NCBI RefSeq assembly: GCF_022180385.2
Contig: NZ_BQME02000002.1
Coordinates: forward strand, 496,001-560,000
Direction: 5' to 3'
From: Paenibacillus sp. L3-i20
Lineage (GTDB): Bacteria; Bacillota; Bacilli; Paenibacillales; Paenibacillaceae
DNA length: 64,000 bases
This document shows, piece after piece, positions 27,072 to 35,824 of the stretch; position 1 is the first letter of the stretch, and every line of letters begins with the position of its first letter. The notes beneath the pieces were generated by a model, which had not been told where the DNA came from, ran no database searches, and was given only the letters and a program-made list of their open reading frames with translations. The position numbers and the translations under genes are program-made.

Positions 27072-27671
27072 CTACAATTGTTTGCCTTTAACTTCGGAAC
27101 CTTTACGGAAACGGTACACGAACGATAGCATAGATACAGCCACTAGTGCACCAACAGATGATTTGATTGCATCGCCTGGCAAGAAGGATACTCCCATTGT
27201 ATAGATTTTAGTCCATGTATAGGATGAAGCTACATTTTTAAACCAAAGTAATCCAGGTAAATAAGACAGCATGGAACTAAGTAGCATGAAGATTGCAAAT
27301 AGAATGATCGTTGTAAGCACTTTTTTACTGATGATCCATTTGGAAGATAAAAGCTTTTCTATCGCCATACTTGTAAACATTGCGCAGAATGGAAAAGCAA
27401 TTATAAACCCACCTGTTGGCCCAATTAGATGAGAGATACCGCCTTTTCCGCCGAACAGTGGAAGGCCGAAGAATGCAAGAAGGATAACAAGTGCCAAGCT
27501 CATAAATGCGAGTCGCGGTTTAAGAAATAAGCCTGCCAAAATGATGCCAAATGTTTGAAGGGTAATAGGAATAACTGAAATGTTAAATCGCATTTGTTGA
27601 ATGCTGAGCACAATAAAAAGTGCTGCGAATAAAGCTACATAAACCATTGATCGAATAGAATTGCTTTGCAT
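27072..27671 (-). CDS. bioY: BioY, biotin-binding S component of an ECF transporter
   Basis: This is a 199-residue integral membrane protein with about six helices. BioY features are the N-terminal VYVALFAALFIVLS, ISVIPITLQTFGIILAGLFL, the FFGLPLFGGKGGISHLIGPTGGFI block and the late LPGDAIKSSVGA helix. It captures biotin and works with two ATPases and an EcfT protein, both encoded divergently next door. The gene is read leftward from a spacer containing a BirA-type operator, so repression by biotin-loaded BirA is expected. AAAGGAG lies 11 nt before the ATG. Confidence 0.93.
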   Translation of the reverse strand: MQSNSIRSMVYVALFAALFIVLSIQQMRFNISVIPITLQTFGIILAGLFLKPRLAFMSLALVILLAFFGLPLFGGKGGISHLIGPTGGFIIAFPFCAMFTSMAIEKLLSSKWIISKKVLTTIILFAIFMLLSSMLSYLPGLLWFKNVASSYTWTKIYTMGVSFLPGDAIKSSVGALVAVSMLSFVYRFRKGSEVKGKQL

Positions 27672-27706
27672 AAAAGTAACGACTCCTTTAAACTAGTTGC
27701 AATTTG

Positions 27707-27742
27707 ATTGTTAACTATTTAATATAATCTAAGGTTAACGAT
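27707..27742. promoter_or_regulatory. BirA operator between bioY and the ECF module
   Basis: ATTGTTAAC (27707-27715) and GTTAACGAT (27734-27742) are inverted half-sites 18 nt apart, close to the Bacillus BirA box (ATTGTTAAC ... GTTAACAAT). A TATAAT on the plus strand (27723-27728) lies between the half-sites, where BirA would block transcription. Confidence 0.82.
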
Positions 27743-27793
27743 TCGAATTTTAGCACAACTGCATGATCATGGGAAGAGGTAAGGTGAAACTTT

Positions 27794-28639
27794 TTGCTAG
27801 ATTATTGTCGTATTCAGTTTGAAGATGTAACGATAACTCCGTTTATATTGGGTGATTATGACCAAAAACCGTTGCTTGATTCTATATCTATGACAGTGAT
27901 GCAAGGTGAATGGGTTACGATAATAGGGTCCAATGGCAGTGGGAAGAGTACGCTGCTAAAAGCGATGGCAGGTTTGTTGCGCCAAGAGATAAAAGGGAAA
28001 ATAGTACGAAATAAAGGTGAGTTAACGGAAGCTCCAACACCAATCGTCATGCAGCAGCCAGATGCAGGTATTATCGGCTCTACGGCGTGGGAGGATATCG
28101 TTATTATGATGGAGCGCCATGGAATTGAAGGCGAACTCATCCAACGAAAAGTAGAAGAAGCTCTTCTTGCTGTAGGTTTGAAGGACAAGGAGAAGGAACC
28201 GATAGATTCGCTTTCTGGTGGACAAAAACAGTTGGTGGCGATAGCTGGCTGCCTTGCTATAGATGCGCAAATGTTGCTTCTTGATGAGGTGACAGCGATG
28301 TTAGATCCAATCATGTCTCTATATGTATTAGAAAAAGTAAGAGAACTTCATCAGAGTGGAGCTTCTATTATATGGATTACACAGAAGCTGGATGAATTAG
28401 AGCAAAATGATCGGGTAATCGTCTTAGACGAAGGAAAAATCGTATATGACGGCAGTGCAGCTAAGATGTTCCAGCGAAGTACAGCAGGTAAAAGTGACAG
28501 TGTATGTGAACGATATTTTCTAGAGGCTCCATATGCGGTGCAGGTAGCGTGGGAGTTGGAAAAGGAAGGGATATATTTATCCCCGATTCCATTAAAGGCC
28601 GAGCAACTAGCGGAAGCGGTGATTCGTTATGGCTGCTAA
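27794..28639 (+). CDS. ECF transporter ATPase (EcfA-type)
   Basis: This is a 281-residue ABC ATPase of the cobalt/energy-coupling group. It has Walker A GSNGSGKS (45-52), a Q-loop region VMQQPDAGIIGSTAWEDI, signature LSGGQKQLV, Walker B MLLLDEVTAMLDP and a switch region where the usual His is replaced (WITQKLDEL). The C-terminal tail is family-like. The TTG at 27794 follows AAGGTGA by 6 nt. It overlaps the next gene by 11 nt. With the BirA box upstream it most likely energises BioY, although a shared ECF role cannot be excluded. Confidence 0.9.
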   Translation: MLDYCRIQFEDVTITPFILGDYDQKPLLDSISMTVMQGEWVTIIGSNGSGKSTLLKAMAGLLRQEIKGKIVRNKGELTEAPTPIVMQQPDAGIIGSTAWEDIVIMMERHGIEGELIQRKVEEALLAVGLKDKEKEPIDSLSGGQKQLVAIAGCLAIDAQMLLLDEVTAMLDPIMSLYVLEKVRELHQSGASIIWITQKLDELEQNDRVIVLDEGKIVYDGSAAKMFQRSTAGKSDSVCERYFLEAPYAVQVAWELEKEGIYLSPIPLKAEQLAEAVIRYGC

Positions 28640-30422
28640 TTGGCAATTAAATAGCGTTTGTGTTACAGCAGGAATTGAAGATGAGGTTACACTTCTCCAA
28701 GATGTGGACCTGACTTTTCAGTCAGGAAAAATCACTTTGCTGATCGGACATAATGGAGCGGGAAAGTCGACTCTATTAGAGACGATGGCTGGTCTTAGGT
28801 TACTTCAATCTGGCGAAGTGATGTTAGGTGCTGCTTCGATTTGGCAGGAGGGAAAGCGAAGCGGGAGAAAGAAGAGAACGAAACAAAAACGTAACGTTGA
28901 TGTTCTAATGAAATTAGGTATTTCTTTGCAACAATCGGAGTCGCAATGGTTCGCTGCCACAGTGAGAGAAGAGTTAGCGTTTTCCTTGCGACCGTATAAG
29001 CTAACAACAGAAGAGAGCGAGAAGCGGATGAATGCCGCGCTCAAGGAGGTTGGGCTCCCGTCTTCTCTGCTTGCGCATGATCCTTGGACGCTGAGCGGTG
29101 GCCAGCAGCGTCGCCTTAGTATGGCCTGTCTGCTCGCATGCGAGCCAGACTGGCTATTGCTTGATGAGCCGACGGCGGGGCTTGACGCCGTCGGTACTCG
29201 CCGCCTGTGCGCGGTGCTCGCAGCGCACAGGGCGGCAGGACGCGGAGCGGTCGTTGCAACGCACGACCTTGACGCGCTGCTGCCGCTTGCGGACGCAGTC
29301 GTCGTCTTGGACGGCGGCAGAGCTCGCGAAGCGGCTCCGGAGGCAGCGGCGTTGTCGCTCGCTGCTGCTGCGCCGCAGGCGCTTCGCGCGGTAGCTTTGC
29401 TGCGCGAGCAGGCGGCTTTGCCGGCTGCGGGATTGGAGCTTGCCGGCGGGGCGATTTGGCCTTCGCCGAAGGAGCTTGCTGCTGCATTACAAGCAGCTAT
29501 GAGGAGCGAATCCCCATCTAAAACTACCGATAAGGGAATACCTTCTCAAATAGAACGAACGGATATCGCTGTAAGTGATCATAAAAAGAATGAACGATCA
29601 GCTAGGGTACATCTACATGCAGTTGTACAACAAAATAGGAACGAAAACACAAACACGCCAAATAAAATGAAGCAGAAGCGACATTTCCTTCGTCCAGACT
29701 ATTTTGACCCACGAGCGATTGTACTTGCTTACTTATTGTTGACTGCAGGTATTTTAATGCTGACTAATTTGAGTCAAATCGCATGGGGTGCTCTAATTGT
29801 TGCCGCAGTTTCAGCGCCATTTTGGCCCATTACACGGTTCATGCTGCCTGTTGTAAGAGGAATTATAATTGCTACTATGGTGCTTATTGTCATTGGTGCG
29901 ATTTCGTTTAACCCGTTTGCACTCGAGTGGGAGAAAGCGGAGCCTACGACCATTCGGCTTCTACAATTGTTGCTTATCATGATTGTTGGTATGCCCTTGC
30001 TTGCTCTGATGACTCCTTTAAGATTACAACGCGGGATTGAGCAAACGTTCGGTTGGTTAACTAAGCTGCGAATACCGATATATTCATTTAGTTTGCTTGT
30101 TACACTTGTGTTCCGGTTTATACCGTTGCTCCTCAAGGAATGGGGAAGATTTGCCAAGCTTATACAAGCTAGAGGTAAAGTCGTATCAAGCGGCTCTGCT
30201 ATCCCGGCAGGTATGCTTCGATTTTTGCTTGTCCCCTATATTCGTTCAATTCTTCGACTTGCGGAAAGTATGGCAGATGCACTTGAAGCAAGGGGCTATG
30301 GAAATGTTACGAAAAAATCAACACTAGGCTTTCGGTTATCCTTTTTGACACAAGACGCCATTGTTTTGACGGCAGCTGTTGTGGCATTCCTGTTATTGCT
30401 ATTGATTAGCGGACAAATATGA
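28629..30422 (+). CDS. Fused ECF ATPase and EcfT transmembrane protein
   Basis: This single 597-residue protein joins two ECF components usually encoded apart. Residues 1-220 are an ABC ATPase: Walker A GHNGAGKS (40-47), Q-loop LQQSESQWFAATVREEL, signature LSGGQQRRL, Walker B WLLLDEPTAGLD and switch THDLDAL. A long Ala-rich and then Lys/Arg-rich linker (about 225-355) follows. Residues 360-597 are EcfT-like, with about five membrane helices and the two coupling Ala-Arg-Gly motifs at 514-516 and 554-556. The coding region for the end of the ATPase and the Ala linker (about 29100-29480) is strikingly GC-rich compared with its flanks. The start overlaps the previous gene. Confidence 0.9.
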   Translation: MAANWQLNSVCVTAGIEDEVTLLQDVDLTFQSGKITLLIGHNGAGKSTLLETMAGLRLLQSGEVMLGAASIWQEGKRSGRKKRTKQKRNVDVLMKLGISLQQSESQWFAATVREELAFSLRPYKLTTEESEKRMNAALKEVGLPSSLLAHDPWTLSGGQQRRLSMACLLACEPDWLLLDEPTAGLDAVGTRRLCAVLAAHRAAGRGAVVATHDLDALLPLADAVVVLDGGRAREAAPEAAALSLAAAAPQALRAVALLREQAALPAAGLELAGGAIWPSPKELAAALQAAMRSESPSKTTDKGIPSQIERTDIAVSDHKKNERSARVHLHAVVQQNRNENTNTPNKMKQKRHFLRPDYFDPRAIVLAYLLLTAGILMLTNLSQIAWGALIVAAVSAPFWPITRFMLPVVRGIIIATMVLIVIGAISFNPFALEWEKAEPTTIRLLQLLLIMIVGMPLLALMTPLRLQRGIEQTFGWLTKLRIPIYSFSLLVTLVFRFIPLLLKEWGRFAKLIQARGKVVSSGSAIPAGMLRFLLVPYIRSILRLAESMADALEARGYGNVTKKSTLGFRLSFLTQDAIVLTAAVVAFLLLLLISGQI

Positions 30423-31025
30423 TTAGCATTTAATTAATTTCTCAATTTGTTCTATCCATTTACCTTCTGGATCAGCAATTAAAGTGCGCCATCCTATAGA
30501 TTCAGCTTGCATCACGTTTTTAATCTGATCATCTACGAACAAAATATTGCTTTGATTGGGCAACAGATTAGTTACATAATTGAATGCTTCTCGCTCTGGC
30601 TTACTTAGACCAATGTCACTCGAAATAATGACGAAACCTAGATAAGGTCTTATCGGAGACAAAATAGGTTCCACCCATGAAGGAATATGATTGCTTAAAA
30701 TATGAATATCTGCGTAGTGGCTCCAACGAGGGATGCAATCTATTGCAGGAAGAGGGAGCAGTGATTCTGCAAGGAATGACTGCCCTTTTTCTATTGTTAT
30801 TGTCCCAGATTGCAAAATAAGCCACTCCCAAAATTGCACTTCCGTGAAATGACCCCGCCAAAGCTTCTTGCTTATTTGTTCTTTATAGCTTCCGTATAAC
30901 GTTTCCTTAGACAACTGAGCATGATCAGCCACTTTATCCCAAAATACTGGAGAGATATTAGTTGCAAGAACACCGCCTATATCCAAAACGAGCTGTAGTT
31001 TTCCGTGATTATTCCCGTTCAACAT
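30423..31025 (-). CDS. HAD-superfamily hydrolase
   Basis: This is a 200-residue HAD phosphatase-like protein. Motif I is VLDIGGVLATN (Asp15, with Gly at the usual second Asp position, as in the YihX-like subgroup), motif II HILSNH, motif III LSKPEREAF and motif IV ILFVDDQIKNV. A four-helix cap lies between motifs I and II. The ATG at 31025 is preferred over 31034: AAGGGA is 9 nt before it but abuts the other. The stop codon touches the stop of the convergent ECF fusion gene, with no terminator between. The substrate is unknown. Confidence 0.85.
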   Translation of the reverse strand: MLNGNNHGKLQLVLDIGGVLATNISPVFWDKVADHAQLSKETLYGSYKEQISKKLWRGHFTEVQFWEWLILQSGTITIEKGQSFLAESLLPLPAIDCIPRWSHYADIHILSNHIPSWVEPILSPIRPYLGFVIISSDIGLSKPEREAFNYVTNLLPNQSNILFVDDQIKNVMQAESIGWRTLIADPEGKWIEQIEKLIKC

Positions 31026-31469
31026 TTTACACATTCCCTTCTAAACAATTTAAATAGTTCTGATAGTTTTGGTACGACGGAATGTATTGAGAGTTAAATA
31101 AAATTCATTGCTAGGTTCTTACGTAAATCAACAGTGTTCTTCACAAGTCTACATGGATTTTGACATAGTTGTACGTCGCATCGCAAGCCTAATTTTCTAT
31201 AGGGATTTTGATGACCTAATAGGCCATTTATTACAGGCAAGATTTCCTTATTTTCAAAATTATTAAGTAATTTGTATGAGTCATTTTTTACTAGTTGATT
31301 TTCATTAATAGTCCAAAATACCTATAAACTCATGAAATATACTAGTTCTAATTACTCATATTATCGACAATTTCGTAGGTTATGTCGAATCCGATTGACA
31401 ATACAATTTTTTACAAATATTTTTGATAAGCAAATATAAAAATATTAATCTATGAAGGGGATCTGATGC
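31026..31469. other. Gene-free AT-rich spacer before the large secreted protein
   Basis: I see no convincing gene in this stretch of about 440 nt. It is AT-rich and holds a candidate promoter near its right end. The HAD gene's own promoter must also lie here on the minus strand but was not pinned down. Confidence 0.6.
31395..31423 (+). promoter_or_regulatory. Candidate sigma-A promoter of the large secreted protein gene
   Basis: TTGACA (31395-31400), 17 nt, TATTTT (31418-31423). It lies 46 nt before the ATG at 31470. Confidence 0.5.
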
Positions 31470-34400
31470 ATGCTTAAGAAACAATTTATAAAACGTTATT
31501 TTGTATTATTAGTAGCACTGCTTTTGGCCATTTCATCTTTTCAACCGACACCAGTTCTAGCAGAAGCAAACAAGGAAGGCCCACTCGAAACTACGTATAG
31601 TGGGGAAGGGTATCATGTAGTTTATAAAGTTACAAGCAACTGGACAGGCTCATTTAATGCCAATGTAACTATTCAGAATACAAGTGACAAGCCAATTGAT
31701 AATTGGGCGATCAGTTTTTTACTTCCTTATGAGATTACAAATATTTGGAACGGCATTGTGAAATCTCACGAAAATGGCTTGTATGTAATTAAAAATGCAG
31801 GAAGTAATCAAGATATTGCAGTGGGTGGCAGCATAAGTTTTGGGTTTACATCAAAGTATGACGGGGAGCTGTTACTTCCGTCTTTATTCGATCTTTTGGG
31901 TACTGATGCAGTAGTACCGTTAGAGCAATTTGAAGTTAATTTTACAGTGACTAGTGATTGGAAAGATGCATTCAACGGTGAAATTCGAATCAAAAACATC
32001 TCACAAGAAACCATTGAAGATTGGAAGCTTCAGTTTGAATATGATAGCAATATTGATAGGTTCTGGACGGCAGAAATCACTGAGCACACAGGGAATCGTT
32101 ACATTATAAAAAATCAAGGATATAATGCGAACATTAAACCTGGTGAAACCGTCACACTTGGATTTACTGGGAAGCCTGGAAATGCAGTGAAGGATCCAGC
32201 TAATTACCAACTTAGTCAAGTTGCTATGAAGCAAGACATTCCAGTGAATGTACATTTACAACTTGATACAAGTGGATTGCAACATCAAAATAGCGCTGAT
32301 GGCGAATTCTACTTCCTTACTTCGAAAATGGATAAACTATTTGGAACACTAGTTGGAACCTCTCAGGTTGTTCAATTAACGTATGAGATTTCTAATAGGA
32401 ATAAAACAGTAATTAATCAAGGGACTATTTCTGCTGCCGATTCTTGGTCTGTAGAAAATATTGGATTTGGCATGGGATACAATCTGCTAAAACTTAGTGC
32501 AAAATTAATAAATGGAGTCGAAGTAAATAAAGAATATATTATTGTGAACTTCGATAAGAGTAATCTGGATACAATAGGGATCGACCAAGAGAAGGACAGT
32601 GATGGTGATGGTATCCCAGATTATTATGAACAACAATTTAACTTGTCGATCGATAATGAAGATACAGATGAAGATGGATTGAGGGACCTAGACGAGCTTA
32701 TCGCATTGAAAACCAATCCACTTATTCGAGACAGTGATAAAGATGGCATTCTAGATGGGAATGAAGATAATGATGGAGACCAATTAGACAATTTGACTGA
32801 GATGGAGATTAATACAAGCTTCATTAGCAACGATACGGATAGCGACGGTTTATTAGATGGTAAAGAAGTTCTTGTTCATAAGACTGAACCATTGAACGTT
32901 GATACTGATGGAGACGGACTATCGGACGGTTGGGAAGATGAAATTGGAAGTAACCCTTTAGTGTTTGATGATAAATTTACTAGGACAATCCGTGCTGAAA
33001 ACGAAAGTGCAAAGACAATTCCCAGTGTTACAGTTAAAGGAATAAGTACGGAACACGTAGATAGTTTAGTCGTATATGAAGCTGAAGATGGTATTCTTGA
33101 TGACACAACGATCCCTGGCTATATAGATAATGGCTATGAGTTTTCTATTGACGGTGACTTTGAGAAAGCGACAATAACATTTGAATTTGATGAGAGTTTA
33201 CTGAGTACGGAAAGCTTCGCACCTCGTATTTATTATTTTAATGAAAAAACGCAATTGTTTGAAGAGTTACCGAATCAACAGGTTGTGGGTAATATGGTAT
33301 CGGTAGAAACGACACATTTTTCGAAGTATATTTTATTAAATAAAACGGAATACGATAAAGTATGGCTTTACGAGTTCTTATATGATGATTCACCGGAGGA
33401 GCAGTATTCGGGACTTGATATTGCTTTTGTTATTGATTCTTCAGGTAGTATGACTAGCAACGACCGTAACAACGTGAGAATTAACGTGACTAGAGAGTTT
33501 ATTAACAAATTATCGGAAAACGATCGTGGAGCAGTTATCGATTTCGACTCGCGTGCTACAATATTATCAAATTTTTCTTCGGACAAGAAGAGTTTAAACG
33601 ACGCTGCAGGGCGCATTGACAGTAGTGGCGGGACTAGCTTGACGAGTGGGATTTCAAGTGCACTTACTTTATTCGCTGGAAGTGAGAGAGCGAATGTTTT
33701 GAAGTATATCATTATGCTCACAGATGGAGAAGGATCCTATAATACATCACTGACAGCACAGGCAGCAAAAAATAATATTGTCATATACACAGTAGGTTTA
33801 GGAAGCAGCGTTTCACAAAGTGTGCTGTCAGCAATGGCGAGTGGCACAGGTGGTGGTTATTATCATGCTAGTAACGCGAATCAATTGTACGGCATTTTCG
33901 ATTCGATAGCAGAAACGTCAGATCTATACAAAGATACCGATACAGACGGAATAAGTGATTATCATGAGAAAGAAATGCAAGCAGGAAGATTGAGATTAGG
34001 AACTGGCGGAGCTTTAATCAAAATAAATTACCTGGACGAGGATGGCGATGATGACGGACTTAAAGATGGTGAAGAGATCCGTATTGTCAAAGTAGGTAAC
34101 AAAGTTTATGCTTCACTTTATTCAAATCCAAATTTACTAGACACCGATGGAGATGATTTGCACGACAGCTTAGACTCAAGGCGGTTAATCCCTGACGATG
34201 TAGAGGCATTAATTCACCAGTCTACGTATAGAGAAGGAATTCTGAAAGGTAAAGTGGAACCAGATCGCACCGTATCCGATGATCTGACATTTAATGATTA
34301 CACTTATAATGAACTGCTTGATTTAGGGTTTGTATTTTCAGTAGCAGGCGTTACACCGGAGTTTATGATGTGGGGAGAGCTGGCAGACGTCTTTGCTGTT

Positions 34401-35012
34401 GGGAAATTCAGAGCTAGTTCGGATATGAAAGATGTTTTGGATGATTTGCTCTCTACATTTAGAAATGGAAACCGAAGTAACGAAGGCACAACAGTTTCAA
34501 ATGGTGATGAATTTGAAACAAGCAAATATATTAAGTATAAAGACACAAAGTTAGACAATGAAGTAATAAATGACCCTAGCACTAAAAAATATGTTGACTT
34601 AACACGTGATTTCGTCGTAGAGCAGTTGAGGAACAACGATGGCAATTTATCCTTGCTTGAGTATGTTCCAAACTCGAAAATGAACGTAGTGGAAAATTAT
34701 ATGATGAGTTTATCCGAAAGCCCATATCCGAAATTTACGGAGAAGACCAATCTTGCATTAGCACTTGCGATTCATGGTTTCCATGGTCATAATATTTCCA
34801 TCAAGAACTTCAAAAATGATGGAGGGCAATTTAGTGGAACTCTAGTATTCCATTTTTATGATCATTTTGGCTTGGACGCTGATGATGAAATTAATCATTA
34901 TGGTTTTGTGGATTGGTTCACATTACAACATTACGATCGCTTCAATGGGAAGTATGCACCATACATTACTACAATTGATTATGAGATGGATTTTAGCGGG
35001 ACACTTAAGTAG
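31470..35012 (+). CDS. Large secreted CBM2/vWA/calcium-repeat protein with DUF3289-like C-terminus
   Basis: This 1180-residue secreted protein has a signal peptide (1-31, ending at VLAEA). Two tandem CBM2-like modules follow (about 43-132 and 153-237; VTSNWTGSFNANVTI and VTSDWKDAFNGEIRI). Aspartate-rich TSP3-like calcium repeats (374-500) come next, then a linking beta domain and a von Willebrand A domain (648-820) with an intact MIDAS DxSxS at D656. A second calcium-repeat block (822-908) precedes a C-terminal domain of about 270 residues containing VFHFYDHFGLDADDE and WFTLQHYDRFNGKYAPYIT. That end resembles DUF3289, known to me from Proteobacteria. No cell-wall sorting motif is visible. AAGGGG lies 9 nt before the ATG. 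A binding or contact-effector role is inference. Confidence 0.88.
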   Translation: MLKKQFIKRYFVLLVALLLAISSFQPTPVLAEANKEGPLETTYSGEGYHVVYKVTSNWTGSFNANVTIQNTSDKPIDNWAISFLLPYEITNIWNGIVKSHENGLYVIKNAGSNQDIAVGGSISFGFTSKYDGELLLPSLFDLLGTDAVVPLEQFEVNFTVTSDWKDAFNGEIRIKNISQETIEDWKLQFEYDSNIDRFWTAEITEHTGNRYIIKNQGYNANIKPGETVTLGFTGKPGNAVKDPANYQLSQVAMKQDIPVNVHLQLDTSGLQHQNSADGEFYFLTSKMDKLFGTLVGTSQVVQLTYEISNRNKTVINQGTISAADSWSVENIGFGMGYNLLKLSAKLINGVEVNKEYIIVNFDKSNLDTIGIDQEKDSDGDGIPDYYEQQFNLSIDNEDTDEDGLRDLDELIALKTNPLIRDSDKDGILDGNEDNDGDQLDNLTEMEINTSFISNDTDSDGLLDGKEVLVHKTEPLNVDTDGDGLSDGWEDEIGSNPLVFDDKFTRTIRAENESAKTIPSVTVKGISTEHVDSLVVYEAEDGILDDTTIPGYIDNGYEFSIDGDFEKATITFEFDESLLSTESFAPRIYYFNEKTQLFEELPNQQVVGNMVSVETTHFSKYILLNKTEYDKVWLYEFLYDDSPEEQYSGLDIAFVIDSSGSMTSNDRNNVRINVTREFINKLSENDRGAVIDFDSRATILSNFSSDKKSLNDAAGRIDSSGGTSLTSGISSALTLFAGSERANVLKYIIMLTDGEGSYNTSLTAQAAKNNIVIYTVGLGSSVSQSVLSAMASGTGGGYYHASNANQLYGIFDSIAETSDLYKDTDTDGISDYHEKEMQAGRLRLGTGGALIKINYLDEDGDDDGLKDGEEIRIVKVGNKVYASLYSNPNLLDTDGDDLHDSLDSRRLIPDDVEALIHQSTYREGILKGKVEPDRTVSDDLTFNDYTYNELLDLGFVFSVAGVTPEFMMWGELADVFAVGKFRASSDMKDVLDDLLSTFRNGNRSNEGTTVSNGDEFETSKYIKYKDTKLDNEVINDPSTKKYVDLTRDFVVEQLRNNDGNLSLLEYVPNSKMNVVENYMMSLSESPYPKFTEKTNLALALAIHGFHGHNISIKNFKNDGGQFSGTLVFHFYDHFGLDADDEINHYGFVDWFTLQHYDRFNGKYAPYITTIDYEMDFSGTLK

Positions 35013-35041
35013 TCATAATTTCCTAATGGATAGGTGAAGTC

Positions 35042-35563
35042 ATGAATCGCAATAAAGTAATCATTTCTATAATGACAACTCTAGTGGCGTTTCTAGCTCT
35101 TTATTTGATCATGAACTTTTTTGATTCTAAAGTTGAATTTGATATTTTTAAGGAAAATCGTGAATTGTTTGAGGAAGTCAAGAAAGAGACCATTCGTCTT
35201 GCGAGCGATCATCATTACATCAATGAACCATTTCTCTTCAAATACGGTGGATATTTTGCTGAAAATCAATTTCATGATGATGTAGATGAGAACCTGCAAA
35301 ACAAGATCAAACAAGTTCTGTTATTGTCTGAAGATAAATTAAATTTTATTAGGTACGAAAAGTATGATAATAAGCACTTCGTCAGTTTTATTTTCGACTG
35401 GGAAAGGGCTTATGGAAATGCTTATCATATCGTCTATTGTGAAAGTTATGATACCGTAAAGAGATTCTATGATGAGACGAGAATTGAATATGGACATGAA
35501 TTCAAGACTGAGTATGAATTGGTTAAACTAGATGTTGGTTGGTACGGTATAATGATAAAGTAA
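35042..35563 (+). CDS. Small membrane-anchored protein next to the secreted giant
   Basis: This 173-residue protein was not recognised. An N-terminal helix (about 7-28) would anchor it, leaving an outer domain of about 145 charged residues (KENRELFEEVKKETIRLASD; later YHIVYCESYDTVKRFYDE). It starts 29 nt after the giant gene with AGGTGA upstream and ends at a terminator, so the two genes form one unit. Size, anchoring and position would fit an immunity or accessory partner for the neighbouring C-terminal domain, but no sequence motif proves this. Confidence 0.75.
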   Translation: MNRNKVIISIMTTLVAFLALYLIMNFFDSKVEFDIFKENRELFEEVKKETIRLASDHHYINEPFLFKYGGYFAENQFHDDVDENLQNKIKQVLLLSEDKLNFIRYEKYDNKHFVSFIFDWERAYGNAYHIVYCESYDTVKRFYDETRIEYGHEFKTEYELVKLDVGWYGIMIK

Positions 35564-35567
35564 TGCG

Positions 35568-35601
35568 AAAAACCTGCCTTTCAATGAGAGGCAGGTTTTT
35601 T
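35568..35601 (+). terminator. Intrinsic terminator of the two-gene secreted-protein unit
   Basis: AAAAACCTGCCT (35568-35579) and AGGCAGGTTTTT (35589-35600) form a 12-bp stem, loop of 9 nt, ending in a T run. Confidence 0.9.
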
Positions 35602-35824
35602 ATGATCTTGTCAATTGACACTGGTCATTTACCTAGTTTTTCGTAGCTTTCTTTTCCATGATCAGAACTACGATTAACGCTTGCGCTCCCCAGAAAGTTA
35701 CAATTGTTTGACATGAAACAACAATAGCTTTTTCGGAAACGAACGGAAAATGCTAGCGTATAACGTATAGGCAGCACGAAATAATACATACATTATTTCC
35801 TAATAAAAAGAAGAGGTGAGTAAT

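Noticed and set aside
29116..29487. Long minus-strand frame in the ECF fusion gene
   Set aside because: A shadow of the GC-rich Ala-coding stretch; Pro/Arg/Ala-only content and no start signals.
35620..35705. Short minus-strand frame (28 codons, MSNNCNFLGS...) resembling a small spore protein
   Set aside because: No Shine-Dalgarno and no promoter; length is within chance.
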